DNA from: Macrotrachela quadricornifera
Taxonomy: Eukaryota > Rotifera > Eurotatoria > Philodinida > Philodinidae
Length of the DNA stretch: 64,000 bases
Direction of reading: 5' to 3'
Assembly (NCBI GenBank): GCA_022393335.1
Contig: JAJEKB010000327.1
Coordinates: forward strand, 35,037 to 99,036
In this document: positions 1-13,531 of the stretch, in pieces
How the letters are laid out: each line of letters begins with the position of its first letter
Position numbering within the stretch: the first letter of the stretch is position 1
The notes under the pieces: generated by a model
Seen by the model: only the letters and a program-made list of their open reading frames with translations
Databases searched by the model: none
What the model was told of the DNA's origin: nothing
Translations under genes and position numbers: made by a program

Positions 1-586
1 AAAAAAAAAAAAAAACTTGGAACATTTTGTCAGCTTCAACTATTTTTTTTTCTTATGAATAATTTTATTCTACGCCATATAAATATGGAACTTCATTATG
101 AAACAATCATATTTTTATATCTGATTTGATAAACGTGATTTCTTGAAATAGGATGTTTTCGTAATTTTATTCGATTTTTTTTTATTGAACAAATCTAAAG
201 GAAATCATGAGAGACAACAAAATGAAAGATATTTTACGCATTCAATGAGCATCATCTAAAAATTGATGTAATGGAATTTTCACTTTATCATCGTCTTTTT
301 TTTCTTCTTCTTCTCTGTCCGATGAACTCCTCTTTCTCCTCCTCTCTTATTCTTTGCTTTCTATTTACCCTTCTCTCTTCTTCGCTCTTTATATTCAATT
401 TTTTTCCATTGCTCTTTTATCCTATAAAAAGAGAACAGAACACACGAGACAATTTCGACTATTATTCTCTGTCTTTATTACTACTTTTACTGATAGTGAG
501 CATTTTCTTGTCTATTATATCTTATATAAAAAAAAGAGAAGATAATCTTTCATCATCATTACAGGTCGGACAGTATTTATCAAATA
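1..586. other. Upstream region and probable 5' UTR of the RhoGEF gene
   Basis: AT-rich, with long pyrimidine runs at about 290-420. A good splice acceptor (T-rich tract ending in ACAG at 561-564) lies 22 nt before the first ATG of the RhoGEF, so an untranslated exon probably lies further upstream, possibly outside the window. The 110-codon open frame at 271-603 is mostly Leu, Ser and Phe from pyrimidine-rich DNA and is not a convincing gene. Confidence 0.5.
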
Positions 587-3500
587 ATGATGAGTTCGAA
601 TAAAGCTCGTCGCTATTTACAACATCATAAGCAACATTCAACAGAACATCATAATAATCAACAATCATCTGCACAATTATTACTTGTCGATTCAACATTA
701 TGTACGACTACAATGCGTAAATTTCGTGGTAAAACTCAACAACAATCATCACCAACAGTATCTATACCACAAATTTGTGTTAATAATAATGATGATGATG
801 ATGTTGATGAAATAGAACATATTAATATACTCAATGAATTTGATCAAGTTTTAGACAATGAATTAAAGCATACATCTGTTTTACGTACATCATCTCTTAA
901 ACAAAATGAATCAATTGAATATATAGGAATACCTTTAAATCAACAACGAAGTTTTTCATTTGCACTTGGTTCATCAAAAACGAATATAGATGAAGAAAAA
1001 TATGATAATGATAATGATGAATCATTGAATATATTACCATCTAAGACAATAAAACTACCGGCAACTTCAAAGACAAGCTTGTCAAAAGAGACATTTTCAC
1101 GTCTATTTCATTCATTAACATTTCGCTCTGGGAATCATTCAACGTCAAAAACATCAATAACAAGAACGGATTCCTCACATCAACAACAACATCCTTGTCT
1201 AGCTTGTCAAAATTATCCAAATCTTAATAATTTAATACCTAAACATAAAAAACGTCCATCAATATTTGGTGTTCTTGTTTCAAAATTTAATACATCATCA
1301 ATAACAACTAATGAAAATCTATCTAATCATTGTTCAGTATGTAAAAGATCTTTATTAAAATCAATTTCAAATAATGATGATCATCAACAATTATCATCAT
1401 TAAAAAATCTTCGTGATCAAAAACAATTATTTATACATACGAAAAGACGACAAAGTCTTCCATCATTACTTCATAATCTTTTGGATCCATCAACACCATC
1501 ATCATCATCATTATCTATGCAGCATCGTCCATCATTTTCATCGATATTAAATCATGAACAACGACGGCAACAGCAATCATCAACATTATCACAATCATCA
1601 ACATCATTAACAGAATCCGATGATAATAGTGACAATAATAATAATTTATTCAAACGACATCATAACAATTATGATGATTTATCTCAACTAACTGAAAAGG
1701 TAAATAACTAAATCGGATAAGTTGCGCTTATCATTAGTCACATGAATTGTTTGCTTACTAGCGGCACATGTACTTTTAACATACATACATACGTACATAT
1801 ATATATATATATGCATGAATAGAATGAAGGTCAAGTGTTAATACTATTGGTCTCAAAAAAAAAAAGAGGAAGTTTATTATTGTTTGACCCTGATACATGC
1901 ATAGATACTGTTGTCGACACAGCAATGGCTATAACTGCCGACAGTATCGATTTGTTATTGTTAATAATATATAGACTGGCGTCTGTAACTACTACTATTG
2001 AGAATAAGAACAATAATGGCAATGACATTTTCAGAGTTTAATGATATAGCTAGAACATAGTCAATACTGATGGTCAACTCAGACAGAATGAATGAATATA
2101 TATATATATGTGTATGTTTTTATCACGGTCATGTCAGACATTGGATTGTATTACACAGACAGATTTATAAATACAGATGAGAATCACATCATTGATAGTT
2201 ACTGACCTTTTTTTGTTCTTTTTTTTTTCTCATATGTCTCAATGGTATGAACCGTCTATCGACTTATATTAACAATGATTACCTATAATTATTCATCCTT
2301 GTTCTGTCATACTGATCAATAATAGTTGACTTTCTTTCTGTCACAAAAAAATGGTGACACACTAACTTGACTACTTCTTTTCATTGAGACATTCTTGAAA
2401 TACTTGTCATATCAGTTTTTTTTTAATTTACAAAACAACGAACAAGATAACAAAGTAAATAAAATCTATGTTAAATAAAACTTTGATTTAAAATCTATTC
2501 AAAAGATAAAAAAAAAAAAGAAACATCAAAACACTTGACTATCGATGATTTATGATATGTCTTCTCTCTTTTCTTTTTTTTCTTAAATGTGATTGTTGTG
2601 TGACGAAAACTAATTTTACATGCAGACCATCATATGGCACGTCCGTCATTGGTATGGACGCTCTAATTTAATCATAATATTGTCTACACGCATGCATGTT
2701 TAAATAGTAAAAAGTAAACAGCATCAATTTGTAATATGTATTTTATTCATTTATTAAAATAAAAATATACTTTGCTAAATATATAATTATTAAATGAAAT
2801 AAAAAACACTTCTTGTTATTGTTGTTTTTTTGTTATATACGTTTCTATATGATTAATTCGAAAGAGAATCCTTATTAATACGAGAAAATTTAAGTTATAG
2901 TATCTATTATTATTTTAATAGAACTCCAAAAAAAAAATGAAATATAAATAATATAATAATAAACTAAAATTTTTATATTGATCAATTTTAGAATGGAAAT
3001 AAAGATGAAAATGATAATGAAATAATACTTGATAATGGTGAATATATTTTAATTTAATATTAAAAAATATTTTTATTATTAAAAATTTTTTTGTTTTAGG
3101 TGATATACATGATTTAAATAGTATGAATAGTAATGATTCAACAATTGAAAATAATACCAATCAACAATTTTTACATCCTCCTGAGTAAGTTATGTTATAT
3201 AGAATCCTAGTGTGAACAATACTATTTTTCTCACCAATAGAATACATTAAATTTGTTGGAATATTTTTTCCGTTTTTATATAGCAAATAGATTATTTGAA
3301 AGAATAGAATTTTTATAACGGAAATGTAAATAAAAAATGATTTTACATATATATTTAAATTAAAATAATATTAATTTATTTCTGTTTTTTTCTCATTTGA
3401 TTTTTATATAAAATGGTAAGTCTTCTTTTTATTTGTATGAATAACATTTAGTATTTGCATTTCAAATTATTTAAGATATCAATTTTATACTGATTAATAG

Positions 3501-6500
3501 ATATAGATCCAATTGAAATATTGGACATTTTTCAAAGACTATATTGTTAATCGAAACATAGTGAATAGGAAATATTTGTTAGATAATTAAATAAAATTTA
3601 AAGATATTCTTAAAAAAATCTAAATAAATAAATATTAAAACAGTATCTCTATTTATATTATGTAATCATTTTTTTTAATTCTCTTTTCATTTTTATCCGA
3701 TAGGAAAAAAATTTTTCTTTTATTTGAAATGAATAAATTTATCGTATTTAATTGAAAGAGTAATTGTTTACTTGTCGACATCGATACGATTGTGATAACG
3801 GATATAAAAAGAATTCATATTCTAATTAATCTTGCTTCAGTTTTCTTTTTTCTTGCTTTATTCTCGTTTTGTCCACATCGATACTAAGTAAATAATCTTC
3901 ACTATTTGTATAACGATTGTTCACACCTCACATCATATGATGACAATAGTGAGAAGAAGAAGAAGAAGAAAAAAAAAAAGAAAAAATAATTCGACTAAAT
4001 TATCACTTGACAGTTGATTTTTCAATCTTATATAAAAGTCATTATTTTATTAATGATGGATTTAAAAAAACAAAAGTTTGTAAAATAAATAAAATTTATT
4101 TAAATATTTTTTATGTCTCTCTCTCTCTCTTTCTCTAGAGAAAAAACTCGTAATTTATTAATTAATGTTTTTCGTACACGTCGATCAAATATTCCATTAA
4201 ATTCAAATGAAGTAAAAATTTCAAACAAAATATTGTCTTTTTTTTTTGAATTTTTATTTTTATATTTAATTTAGACAAATATGTTTGGTAAACAATTTAG
4301 TGTTTCAGTTATTAATCTAGCTACATCAATTGGTATTAGCCGAAGAAATAGTGCAGTAACAACAATTAATGAATCAACATTTAATCAAAAAAAACATGCA
4401 TTATCCGAAGAAAATTTACCATCAATGGTATTTATAAAAAAAAAAAGTTTTTGTTTTTTTGTAAATATATAAAAGAAAAAAAAAAACCTTCGATTATAAT
4501 TTGCTTTTTATAGAAACTATTTATTTATTTATAAATTAATGTTTATTAGGAAGGACAGATTATAGATGTATGTTTGAATAGTCAGAAGAAAAAAAATAAT
4601 AATTTTGATTGAAAGAAAAAAAAAAAGGGATTTGAATTAATATGAGAACGACTAATAATGCAAATTGAATATAGTCAATATGTGAGAAATATTTGACCTT
4701 GAGAATAATTGCCTTTAGATTTATTCTATATTTCTATTTTAGGATAATACATATATTTATTTTACTAATATCAATGGAGAAAATTTTAAAGAAAAACTTA
4801 AATATTCGACTATATCGGAAAATACAACATTAAGGTAAAATAAGATATGAAATTATTTTTAGAAAGATTTTCTTTTCTTTTCTTTTGTAGAGAAATGTTA
4901 ATAAAACTTTTTGAAAAATATCAACTTTCATTTGAAACACATAATATTTGTTTACGAAGTGCACCAAATTTACCATTATCCTTGGATCAATCAGTTAAAC
5001 ATCTTCTATTGGATGATCTTGTTGTTACAGGTATGAAGAAGAAGAGAAAAAGAAAAACTGAAGCTATTGATTATGTAATTTCTTCTGCCCTTCGTAATTA
5101 ACGATAAAACCTTTTTTTTTGCCTCTTCCTTCAAAAAAAAAATCACTTGGCATACACTCTTGAAATGCCTATATATATATACAATGATGCAACATACAGA
5201 ATAATCTTGATATGTCATCGCTTCTGTTGCTGTCGAAAGGTAAAATTATTCTGTAAATTAAATAAGAATTACAAATCAAAAACAAAAACTCCAGAATATC
5301 ATTTGATCGAATCATTTGATTAGAATTTGTTTATCATTCATGCATAGCAAAGATCTATTCAAGGAAAAGGAAAAAACGTATTTATCATTGTTGTTGTTAT
5401 TGTCGTATATACTTCTCGTTACATAATTCTCTCCGGGTTTTTTTTTCTCTCCCCATCTTCGATTAGTGTCTGTTGCTTCTTTCATTTATTACATATAGAC
5501 AAAATATCTAAGAGATTATTGTTTCATAAGAATGACCGATGAGGAGCCAGCAACACAATTTCGACGTTTATCTATCTGTCGACAATTATCTGATGTATTA
5601 AAATCTAAACGTAAATCATTTTGTTCAAGTACTAATGATCATGTATCAACTAATTCCGTTTCATCAACATTTACATTTGTATGGAATTGTACATTAACTG
5701 AAGTTGATTCACCATCACGTGAAGATTTAAATATATTATCACCAAGAAAATCTATTTCATCAAATAATACAAAAAATCTAACAGGATCAGTGGTTGCTGC
5801 TTGTTTAGTTAAACAAAAGAGTATTAGTTATGATGATATTAGTTATTTGTCATCTAATGAAACTGAACAAAAAATTTCTACAAATACAATAGATTATAAA
5901 ACAGCATTAAATGGTCTTTTTGAAAAAAGTTTTCTTTTAAAATTAAATTTTTTATATAATCTTTCTTTTTTTTTGTTGTATTTAGAATCAACAAATCAAA
6001 CATGTACTAAAGTATCAGTTGGAAAAGAAAAAAATGAAAAAAGAAATTCAACAGGTTCAACAATTTTATCACCAGTAAGTTATTAAAGAAAAAAAATTTA
6101 TCTATTTATATAAACATATAATACATAAAGTATTAAATAAACATTTAACAGTCATTAATAGACAATTAAGAAATAATCAATATAGACACCTGTTTATCAT
6201 CATTAAAATCAAGGAAAAATACTATAAGCATATTAATCGGTGTATATGATCAATATCATATTGTTAGTTTTCTTCTATTCTTATCATTAATAATATAAAA
6301 AAAAGAAAACAAAGAAAAATGCGACCTTCTCATCATAATGTATAGACATGGTACAGACACAATAAAACCAATGTCTTATCTCGATTTTTATATTAATATA
6401 TACTGTTTTTTTGATTATCAACATTAACCAGAGAAGAAAAATCTTCTTGCCTGTTGTTAATAAATATATATTAAAGTTGTTATCTGTTTTATTTTCTTAT

Positions 6501-9500
6501 ATCTCGAATTCCAATGATTAGTATCATTTAGAATAAACTGCTATGCATAATATTTATAGTACTTGGAAAAAAAACAACATTTCTTTTTATATTATTATTT
6601 CTAATGTACTTAAAAGTATATACATATATATTTTATTTTAGAATTCAAAATCAACATCAAAACGTTTATCAACTCATTGTATGATGTTAGAAAATGATGA
6701 TAATTATTATCAAGATTCTAAATCACAACATAATCGAACAAATAAAACAAGTCGTACAAGTATATTTTCTAGTAGTATATTTACTCGAGTAAGAATATTT
6801 AATTAATTTTTTTTTCAATATAATAATTAAAAATTTTAGGATATAACTGATACAATAGAACGATCAGAAAATAATTTATCATTTATTCGGCGTAAATGTG
6901 ATGAATGGTTAATACATGGTTTACCAAAATTAGCTCAACTTCAATATTCAAGTGATGAATGTGATTTAATTATTGAAAAAGAATGGCAACCATTTTTAAC
7001 TGAACAAATTCGATTAGTAAATTATTTGAAATATTTTAATGAATAATTTAAAAGTTTCAGAAAGTTATGATTAGAATATTTTAGTTAATCATAAGTTAGT
7101 GACTATTTTCTAGCACGCAAAGTGTTCTTTCATTTAACTATAATTATAAAAGAATTTTCACATCATCATATGTAATATAGAGTAATTCTTTGATTTTGAA
7201 TCAACAGTTTCAAAATATTTGGTATATTGTACTCAAACACCTGAATTTAATTAGGTTCGTTTTCTCTGAATAAAATAAGCAAAATACAAAATTAGCCTGT
7301 TTCTTATTGTGTTTCAACATGCTATATAATTATCAAGGCATTATACTTTATTGAAAAAGAGCTTAAATTTTCATCACGAGAAAGTGTATATTTAATTATA
7401 TAAAAGAAAAAAATTAAAAATTTTTATTTTAATCATAATTTTTCTTTGATTTAGTCAATGTCTGAAACAATTAAATTACAACAAGAAGCAATTTATGAAA
7501 TGCTTACAACTGAAGTATCTTATATACGTCAAATATCAACTATGATTGATATATTTATGACAAGTATTAGTATATTAAAATCTTCACAACGTGATGGAAT
7601 TTTTAATGATATTGATATGGAAAAATTATTTTCAAATATTCAAGATGTACTTCATGGTAATTTATTATTTTGGAAAGAAATTTTATTACCAATAAAACAT
7701 AAACTTGAACAGAATGGTTTACCAATGAATCCATCAGATTTAAAAAATGGATTTATTAATGTAAATATTTCGCTTTTTTTTAAAATTCTATCAATATTTT
7801 ATTTTTATTAGTTTGATACCTGTTTTCAACCATATCTTCATTATGTACTTGATCAAAAATCCAGTGCAGAATATTTTAAACAAAAACTTTCTCGTGATGA
7901 TTTATTTCAATATTTAATTACTGTAAGAAAACTAAAAAAAATATTTATTTATTTATTTATATATATATTTTCTTTAGTGGATAGAAGCAAATTTTACTAA
8001 TCGTTTATCATTTTCTGATTTAACAATTAAACCATTACAACGACTTACTCGATACAAATTATTACTTGAAGCTATACAAAAGAAAACAATTGATATTCAA
8101 CAAAAAAATGATCTACAAGAAATGGTAAATATTTTCATTAAAATCTAAATTATGCGAATAAATTCTGAGATAGTTTTTTCTAAATTATAATTAAAAAATT
8201 CTTAGTGTAATTCTAACAGGATTAGAACGAGTCAGTCTATGAGATTTTCTAGACTGTTAATCTAAAATTCCTTGTAGGTGTACGTGAATACATTAAATTG
8301 AAATGTATAAAACATATATAATTTTTTATTTATTTAGATTGAAAAAGTCGCAAAATTTGTAAATCGAGTCAATTCAAAATTACATAAGCAAGAACAAGAA
8401 GAACGTATTCGTCAGATAAATGATCGTATAGGTCCATTTGAAAATATCTCAGCACCACCTGAATTAACTTCAGTATATAAATTCAAATATATTTAGTTTT
8501 TTTTTTTTTTTATTAATTTTCTTTTATTTAAAAGATTCTTCAAGAATATAATCGTGATACAATGTCTAATCGATTAGATCTTCTTCAAGATATGCCATTA
8601 TATATTCAAGGTTATCATCGTCAAATTATTCAACAAGGACCAATGAAAATGAAAGATTCAAAAAATAGTCAAGATGTATATTGTTATTTATTTTCTGATA
8701 TGTTTCTTATAACAAAAGGTGGAAAACGAAATACATCAATAAATTCTTCATTATCATCATCAATAAATAATGATGGACAATCTAATCGTTCAACATCAAA
8801 TTTATCAAATAAAATTCTTAAACCACCTATACGTATTGATCGTATTGATGTTCGAGAATATGATCGACGTGGTGGATATAATACAAATCCTGAACCAAAT
8901 ATTGTAAGTTTACTTAACAAGAGAAAAAAAGAAACAATTTTTTTTTATTTTGTTTTTGTTAGGCTTCATTTATTGCATTAATATTTTCTGAATATAATTT
9001 AATTGAAAGTGGATATTTATTTCAAACAAATTTAAGTAAACAATGGATTGAAAATATTCGTACAACAAAAACAAATTTTCAATTATTAATGGAAGAATCA
9101 AAATTAAAATTTCAAAATCTTTTAACATCAATAAATACATCTGTATCAACAAATACAATTCATCAATCTTATCCTAATCTTTCATCACCATCACCATCAC
9201 CATCATCATCATTAGAATTACCTATTTTAAAAAATGATAATATTAATTCACTAAATGAACAAACAAGACGTTCATCAAAAGTTGAATCTGATGTATTTAA
9301 AATAGTTGAACAAACACGAAGAAATTCACGTACTGATAGAAAAAATTTTGGAAGATATTTTACAGCTGATGGAGCAAATCCATCATCATCAACATCACCA
9401 ATTAAACAAATATCATCATCATCAACAACAATTCTTAAACGTATGTCATGGAATAATGAACAAATTATTGAAAAAAATGATTCATCTATAATAACAAATT

Positions 9501-11511
9501 CATTTCGAAGTGTACATAGTTCAAGTGGTATTAGTTCAACAGGATCATTTTTATTTAGTACTGATGAAGATTTATCTATAACAACAACATCATCATCAAT
9601 ACCATCAATTGTACCATCAATAAAAAATGAAGAAATTGATGGTACAAGTTCAATATCAACTGTTATTGATATAGATAATCAAATTTCACAAAATTTATCA
9701 TTACAAGAACAAAATTCAAATTTTAATGATTTTATTAAAAATGATCTTGAAAATAAAAATAATCAACAATTAATTACTCAACTATCAACATCAAGTACAA
9801 CATCAAATAATCAAATAATAAATGGTATAATTAAATTTATTTAAACAATATTTTTATATATTCAAAATTGATTCTCTGAAATTCATCTAAAGATCAGACT
9901 TTCTTCCTTCTTGCATGATATAAGCTTAGCCCGAAGTAGAATTCAATCATAGATAAATATTAAAATTTCTAAATCTACTTTGTAATATCTTAATTTCTGA
10001 AGCCTTTGGATTAAAGATTGCACAGCTTATTTGAGCCAACCAATGTAGTTCATAATCCACTGACACAGAGAAATGCTCAATTAAGTTGTTAGATTTGTGC
10101 GAAATCTATTCCATATTATAGAATATAGTATTTTAACCCTTTGACCGCCGACATTAGAGAAGGAAGAAACGGTTTTGTAGAAAATGTACTCGCTTTTTAT
10201 AGAATAATTCTATAGTGTGCCTTAATAAAATGGTAGATTCTGAAGCTCAAGCTGTCTAACGCTTTTTTTTAATGCAAGTGTGTGTAAAAAGCATACGTTA
10301 TGAATGATTACTTTAGTTAATTCAAAGATGAGATTTTCGACGTTTATAAACGACGGCGCCGGTCAAAGAGTTAAGCATAGAACAAAATTTTCAACTTGAC
10401 TGGAGATAAAAGAATCCGCTCAAGTTTTTTCCCGAGTTTTATTGGTAAACAATAGAAGTCTTCATTGCAACAGTTTTTCTTTGAATGTGAAGTTGGAATC
10501 TCGGTCAAACTTCTTTTTCAAACATTATCAAATTAAGAACTGCGTCATGACGGAAGTAAATGTTTGTAATCTATAATTGAGTAGATTGATCGCAGCTTAA
10601 ATAGCCTAGCCCATATAGATAATATTATTTTACCGAAGTAATGAAATGTGCGTCACAGATCGAAATCGAGCAAATTTGTACGAGATCGATATAGTGCTCT
10701 GATTGACATGTACAGTTGCTGCCCTTATACCCTCACCTTCACCCTCAAGTCTACATAAAAAACATTAACTTACTGCACACGTGTTTCTCTCTCTGTCAGA
10801 TTTTCAATTCATTTATAATAAAAGATTTGTTTATATTTTTAAGAATCTACACCAGTTATGTCTCCTCATACATCCTCACCGGAATCTTTACTTCGTCGAA
10901 CACCATATGCAAGTATTAAAAAACGTACTCAAAATCATCATCAACAAGTAAATCGTCGACATAAAATCTATAATAATAATAATAATAATAATAATGATAG
11001 TAATACAATAATTGAAAAAATCAATTCATTTGATGATAATCAATCATTAGTTAGTAGTGGAAATGAAAGTGATTATGATAATAATCAATGTATAAATATT
11101 AAAAAACCGGTGAATATTAATCTTAATTCTAATGATTTAATACATACAGATGATCTTTTATTGGGTGATCAAAATGAAATTATTCTTTATAATGATACTC
11201 ATATTGAAAATCCTAATGTCAATAATAATCAACAGTCAGATATCATAAAAATATCATCAACAAATACTTCTCATAAACCAAATATAATGACAACAGTTAA
11301 TGCAACAGCAACTTTAGATGATAATGTATCATCTAATATTCTAGCATATCATAAAGATTCACTGACAACACGACGATTACTTGATATTCGAAATCATTTA
11401 TTATTGAATACAACACTTGATGCAACGTAGGTTTTTTTTTATTTTTCTTATGAAAATTTTTATCAAAATATTTTTTCTCTTTTTTTTGTTTGTTTATTTA
11501 GGGAAGTATAG
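587..11511 (+). CDS. PLEKHG5-like Rho guanine-nucleotide exchange factor (RBD-like, DH and PH domains, PDZ ligand)
   Basis: Predicted activator of a Rho GTPase, of the PLEKHG5/Syx type. Exons: 587-1699, 2992-3037, 3100-3184, 4139-4211, 4275-4427, 4743-4834, 4891-5030, about 5515-5913, 5986-6074, 6642-6788, 6840-7016, 7455-7760, 7812-7922, 7978-8124, 8338-8472, 8535-8903, 8963-9824, 10844-11426, 11502-11511. Phases agree and give about 1,678 residues. A low-complexity Asn/Ser/Gln-rich N-terminus is followed by a Ras-binding-like segment (about 490-567). The DH domain (about 840-1080) carries the helix motif KPLQRLTRYKLLL, and a PH domain follows (about 1085-1230). The Ser-rich tail ends in TEV. 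The acceptor of the 5515 exon is weak; ATG 5532 could instead begin a shorter isoform. PLEKHG5 identity rests on domain order and the PDZ ligand; another PLEKHG member is possible. Confidence 0.82.
10133..10374. mobile_element. piggyBac-type MITE with TTAA target duplications
   Basis: A 242-bp non-coding segment inside the RhoGEF intron 9825-10843. It starts TTAACCCTTTGACCG and ends with the near-exact reverse complement, CGGTCAAAGAGTTAA. The termini match at 14 of 15 positions and TTAA flanks both sides. TTAA targets and a CCC-type terminus are hallmarks of the piggyBac superfamily. No transposase lies inside, so it is a non-autonomous copy. Confidence 0.78.
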
Positions 11512-13016
11512 CAATTAAACAGATTATTCGTTTTTTTTTTCTATACATATATTTTTTTTTTGTTTGATTTCATTGTAAAAAATCTTTGCCTGTGTGCGAC
11601 AAACAAATAAAACAGAACAGATTTTTCTTTCGTATTAAATGTTTTTTAATACTACATTATTATTGCCGTTTTTTTAACGTATAATCATTCATATTCAATA
11701 ATGCATTATAATATGAATATATTAACTTAAAATCATACATAACATGAAATTATGTAGATTGCCAGATGTCAAAATTGTAAAGTATATTGAACAATATGTC
11801 ATTTATTTTTGGTTAACCAAGTATGCTAAGCATGATATTTAAGATTTATCAGATATAATGGCGTCAATAGAAATAGAAAACTAAATCTACTATAGTATAA
11901 AACTTTTTCAGTCGTGTCGAATAATATAGAGTAAATCGTGCTTATATAAGACTTTAAAGAAGCAGGGATTAATTTACTGACAGACGACTACGCACCCACA
12001 TCCTGGTGTAATAAATTACGAGATATTGTTGTTCTTTTTACGAGTTGAAAGTCTTTTTAAATTAATTTATGATCAACTATTACCATGTCTACGCAACATC
12101 TTTGATACAAGGAAATTATGGATGCGTAAGTGTATTCATCTATCAGTAAATTCACTCTAGTTTCTTTAAAATCTTATGAAAACAGAATTTACTATATATC
12201 ATTCGATTTGACTGAGAAAATCCTACAATATAGTATATTTAATTTTCCATTTCTAAATAGATTATGTTAATCTAATAGGATTCTATAAATACCAAGCTTC
12301 GAACTTTTAGTTAGCCTTAAATAAAATAATAAATAAGTTTTTTTTAATATTTCTGCTCTGTCTGTGTAGGAATAAGACTGATAAAAATCATCTAATTACT
12401 ATTTTCTATTCATCTAGTAATTTAAAATCCGATGTCAACTAACTGTCATTATTATTCTTTAATCCTTGATTTAATTTAAACATGTTTCTGTTTTTGCTTT
12501 ATTAACTTATATTTACATGAAGATTAATGAATTTGTTCCTGAAATTTTCATATTTTTTCTTGTGCAACAAATGATTTGTCTATTTAAACTAGCAAATAAT
12601 TATTCTAGTTCGAATACATTAGTTAATTACAATAAAAAAAAAAAAGAAAATTTTCTCCTTTTTTTTTCTTTTTTGTCTTAAGCTAAGCAACAACAGATGA
12701 ATATCTATTTATTTAAATAAACTAATTACTTTGCGTTGATATAATGTCATCTGTTTACTTAATGTTTATTAATTCATTTAGCTAAGATGAATATAAACAT
12801 TTATAAAATTTTCTTCGTTTTGCTTTTTCTGATAAATATAATAAGTCTATTCTTTTTTTTCTTTTTCTTTATATACTCTTGAGAAAATACTTTTCTTTCC
12901 TTTTTTTTAACACATACTAAGATTAATAATACTTTGCTCATTACTAAAATTCACCTATATATAATATAGTAATATATATTTTCTTCATCGAAGTATATTT
13001 CTCCTGTTCTTGCTCG
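11512..13016. other. Intergenic region, RhoGEF 3' flank to Ly6 gene
   Basis: AT-rich with T-runs and scattered stops in all frames. It must hold the 3' UTR of the RhoGEF and the promoter of the Ly6 gene. AATAAA-like words occur (for example about 11606), but no conserved gene, RNA gene or structured repeat was recognised. Confidence 0.4.
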
Positions 13017-13470
13017 ATGATTTTAATAAAACAAAGTCTTACTCTTCATATTCTTGTTCTTTGTTACATATTATCTCTAAGTAAAGTATCATATTATATA
13101 TGTTTTTCTATTTTTAATTAAAATAAATTTCTTAAGGTAATGCTCTTCATTGTAAAGTATGTGTAAAAGATGATCGAGCTTGTTTATTTGGACAAAATTT
13201 TGAAAGACGTCGATGTGAAAATGATGATGATATTTGCTATACATGGTTTCATCGTAATGGTAAAGAATTTTTATTTTTTTTATCATAAGATTTTTTTAAA
13301 ATTTCTTATTAATAGGAAGTGATATTTCAGTTCAACGTGATTGTATATCAATCGCTTCTCCGGAATATAGTTTAATCAAAGATGTAATTGGTGATACAAA
13401 TAGTCGTTGCGTAAAACGTATACGCACTCTTGATTGTTTTTCATTTTGTTCCAACGATTTGTGCAATTGA
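13017..13470 (+). CDS. Secreted Ly6/uPAR-domain protein
   Basis: Exons 13017-13080, 13137-13259 and 13316-13470 give a 113-residue protein. Residues 1-24 form a signal peptide with a hydrophobic core (LTLHILVLCYILSL). The mature part has ten cysteines and ends CSNDLCN followed by stop, the usual Cys-x4-Cys-Asn end of the Ly6/uPAR three-finger fold. No hydrophobic tail follows, so a GPI anchor is unlikely and the product should be secreted. In animals such proteins act as ligands or modulators of receptors such as nicotinic receptors; the target here is unknown. Both introns are phase 1. The first coding exon is only 64 nt, so a plain open-frame search misses the gene. Ly6 is the neutral reading of this fold, and nothing here indicates a venom role. 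Confidence 0.8.
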
Positions 13471-13525
13471 ACAGATATTCACATAAATATATGATTTTGT
13501 GTTGCACTAAATTTCTTTCATTCAA

Positions 13526-13531
13526 AATAAA
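13526..13531 (+). terminator. Polyadenylation signal AATAAA of the Ly6 gene
   Basis: Canonical AATAAA 56 nt after the Ly6 stop codon, a typical distance for a short 3' UTR. Confidence 0.55.

Noticed and set aside
271..603. 110-codon open frame rich in Leu, Ser and Phe
   Set aside because: It follows pyrimidine runs, has no domain, and overlaps a clear splice acceptor just before the RhoGEF start.
8684..8920. Minus-strand frame opposite the PH domain
   Set aside because: Antisense shadow of a well-supported coding exon.
13017..13470. Three-finger toxin
   Set aside because: The ten-Cys pattern and CN end fit ordinary Ly6/uPAR proteins of animals; there is no sign of venom context, so the neutral family name is used.
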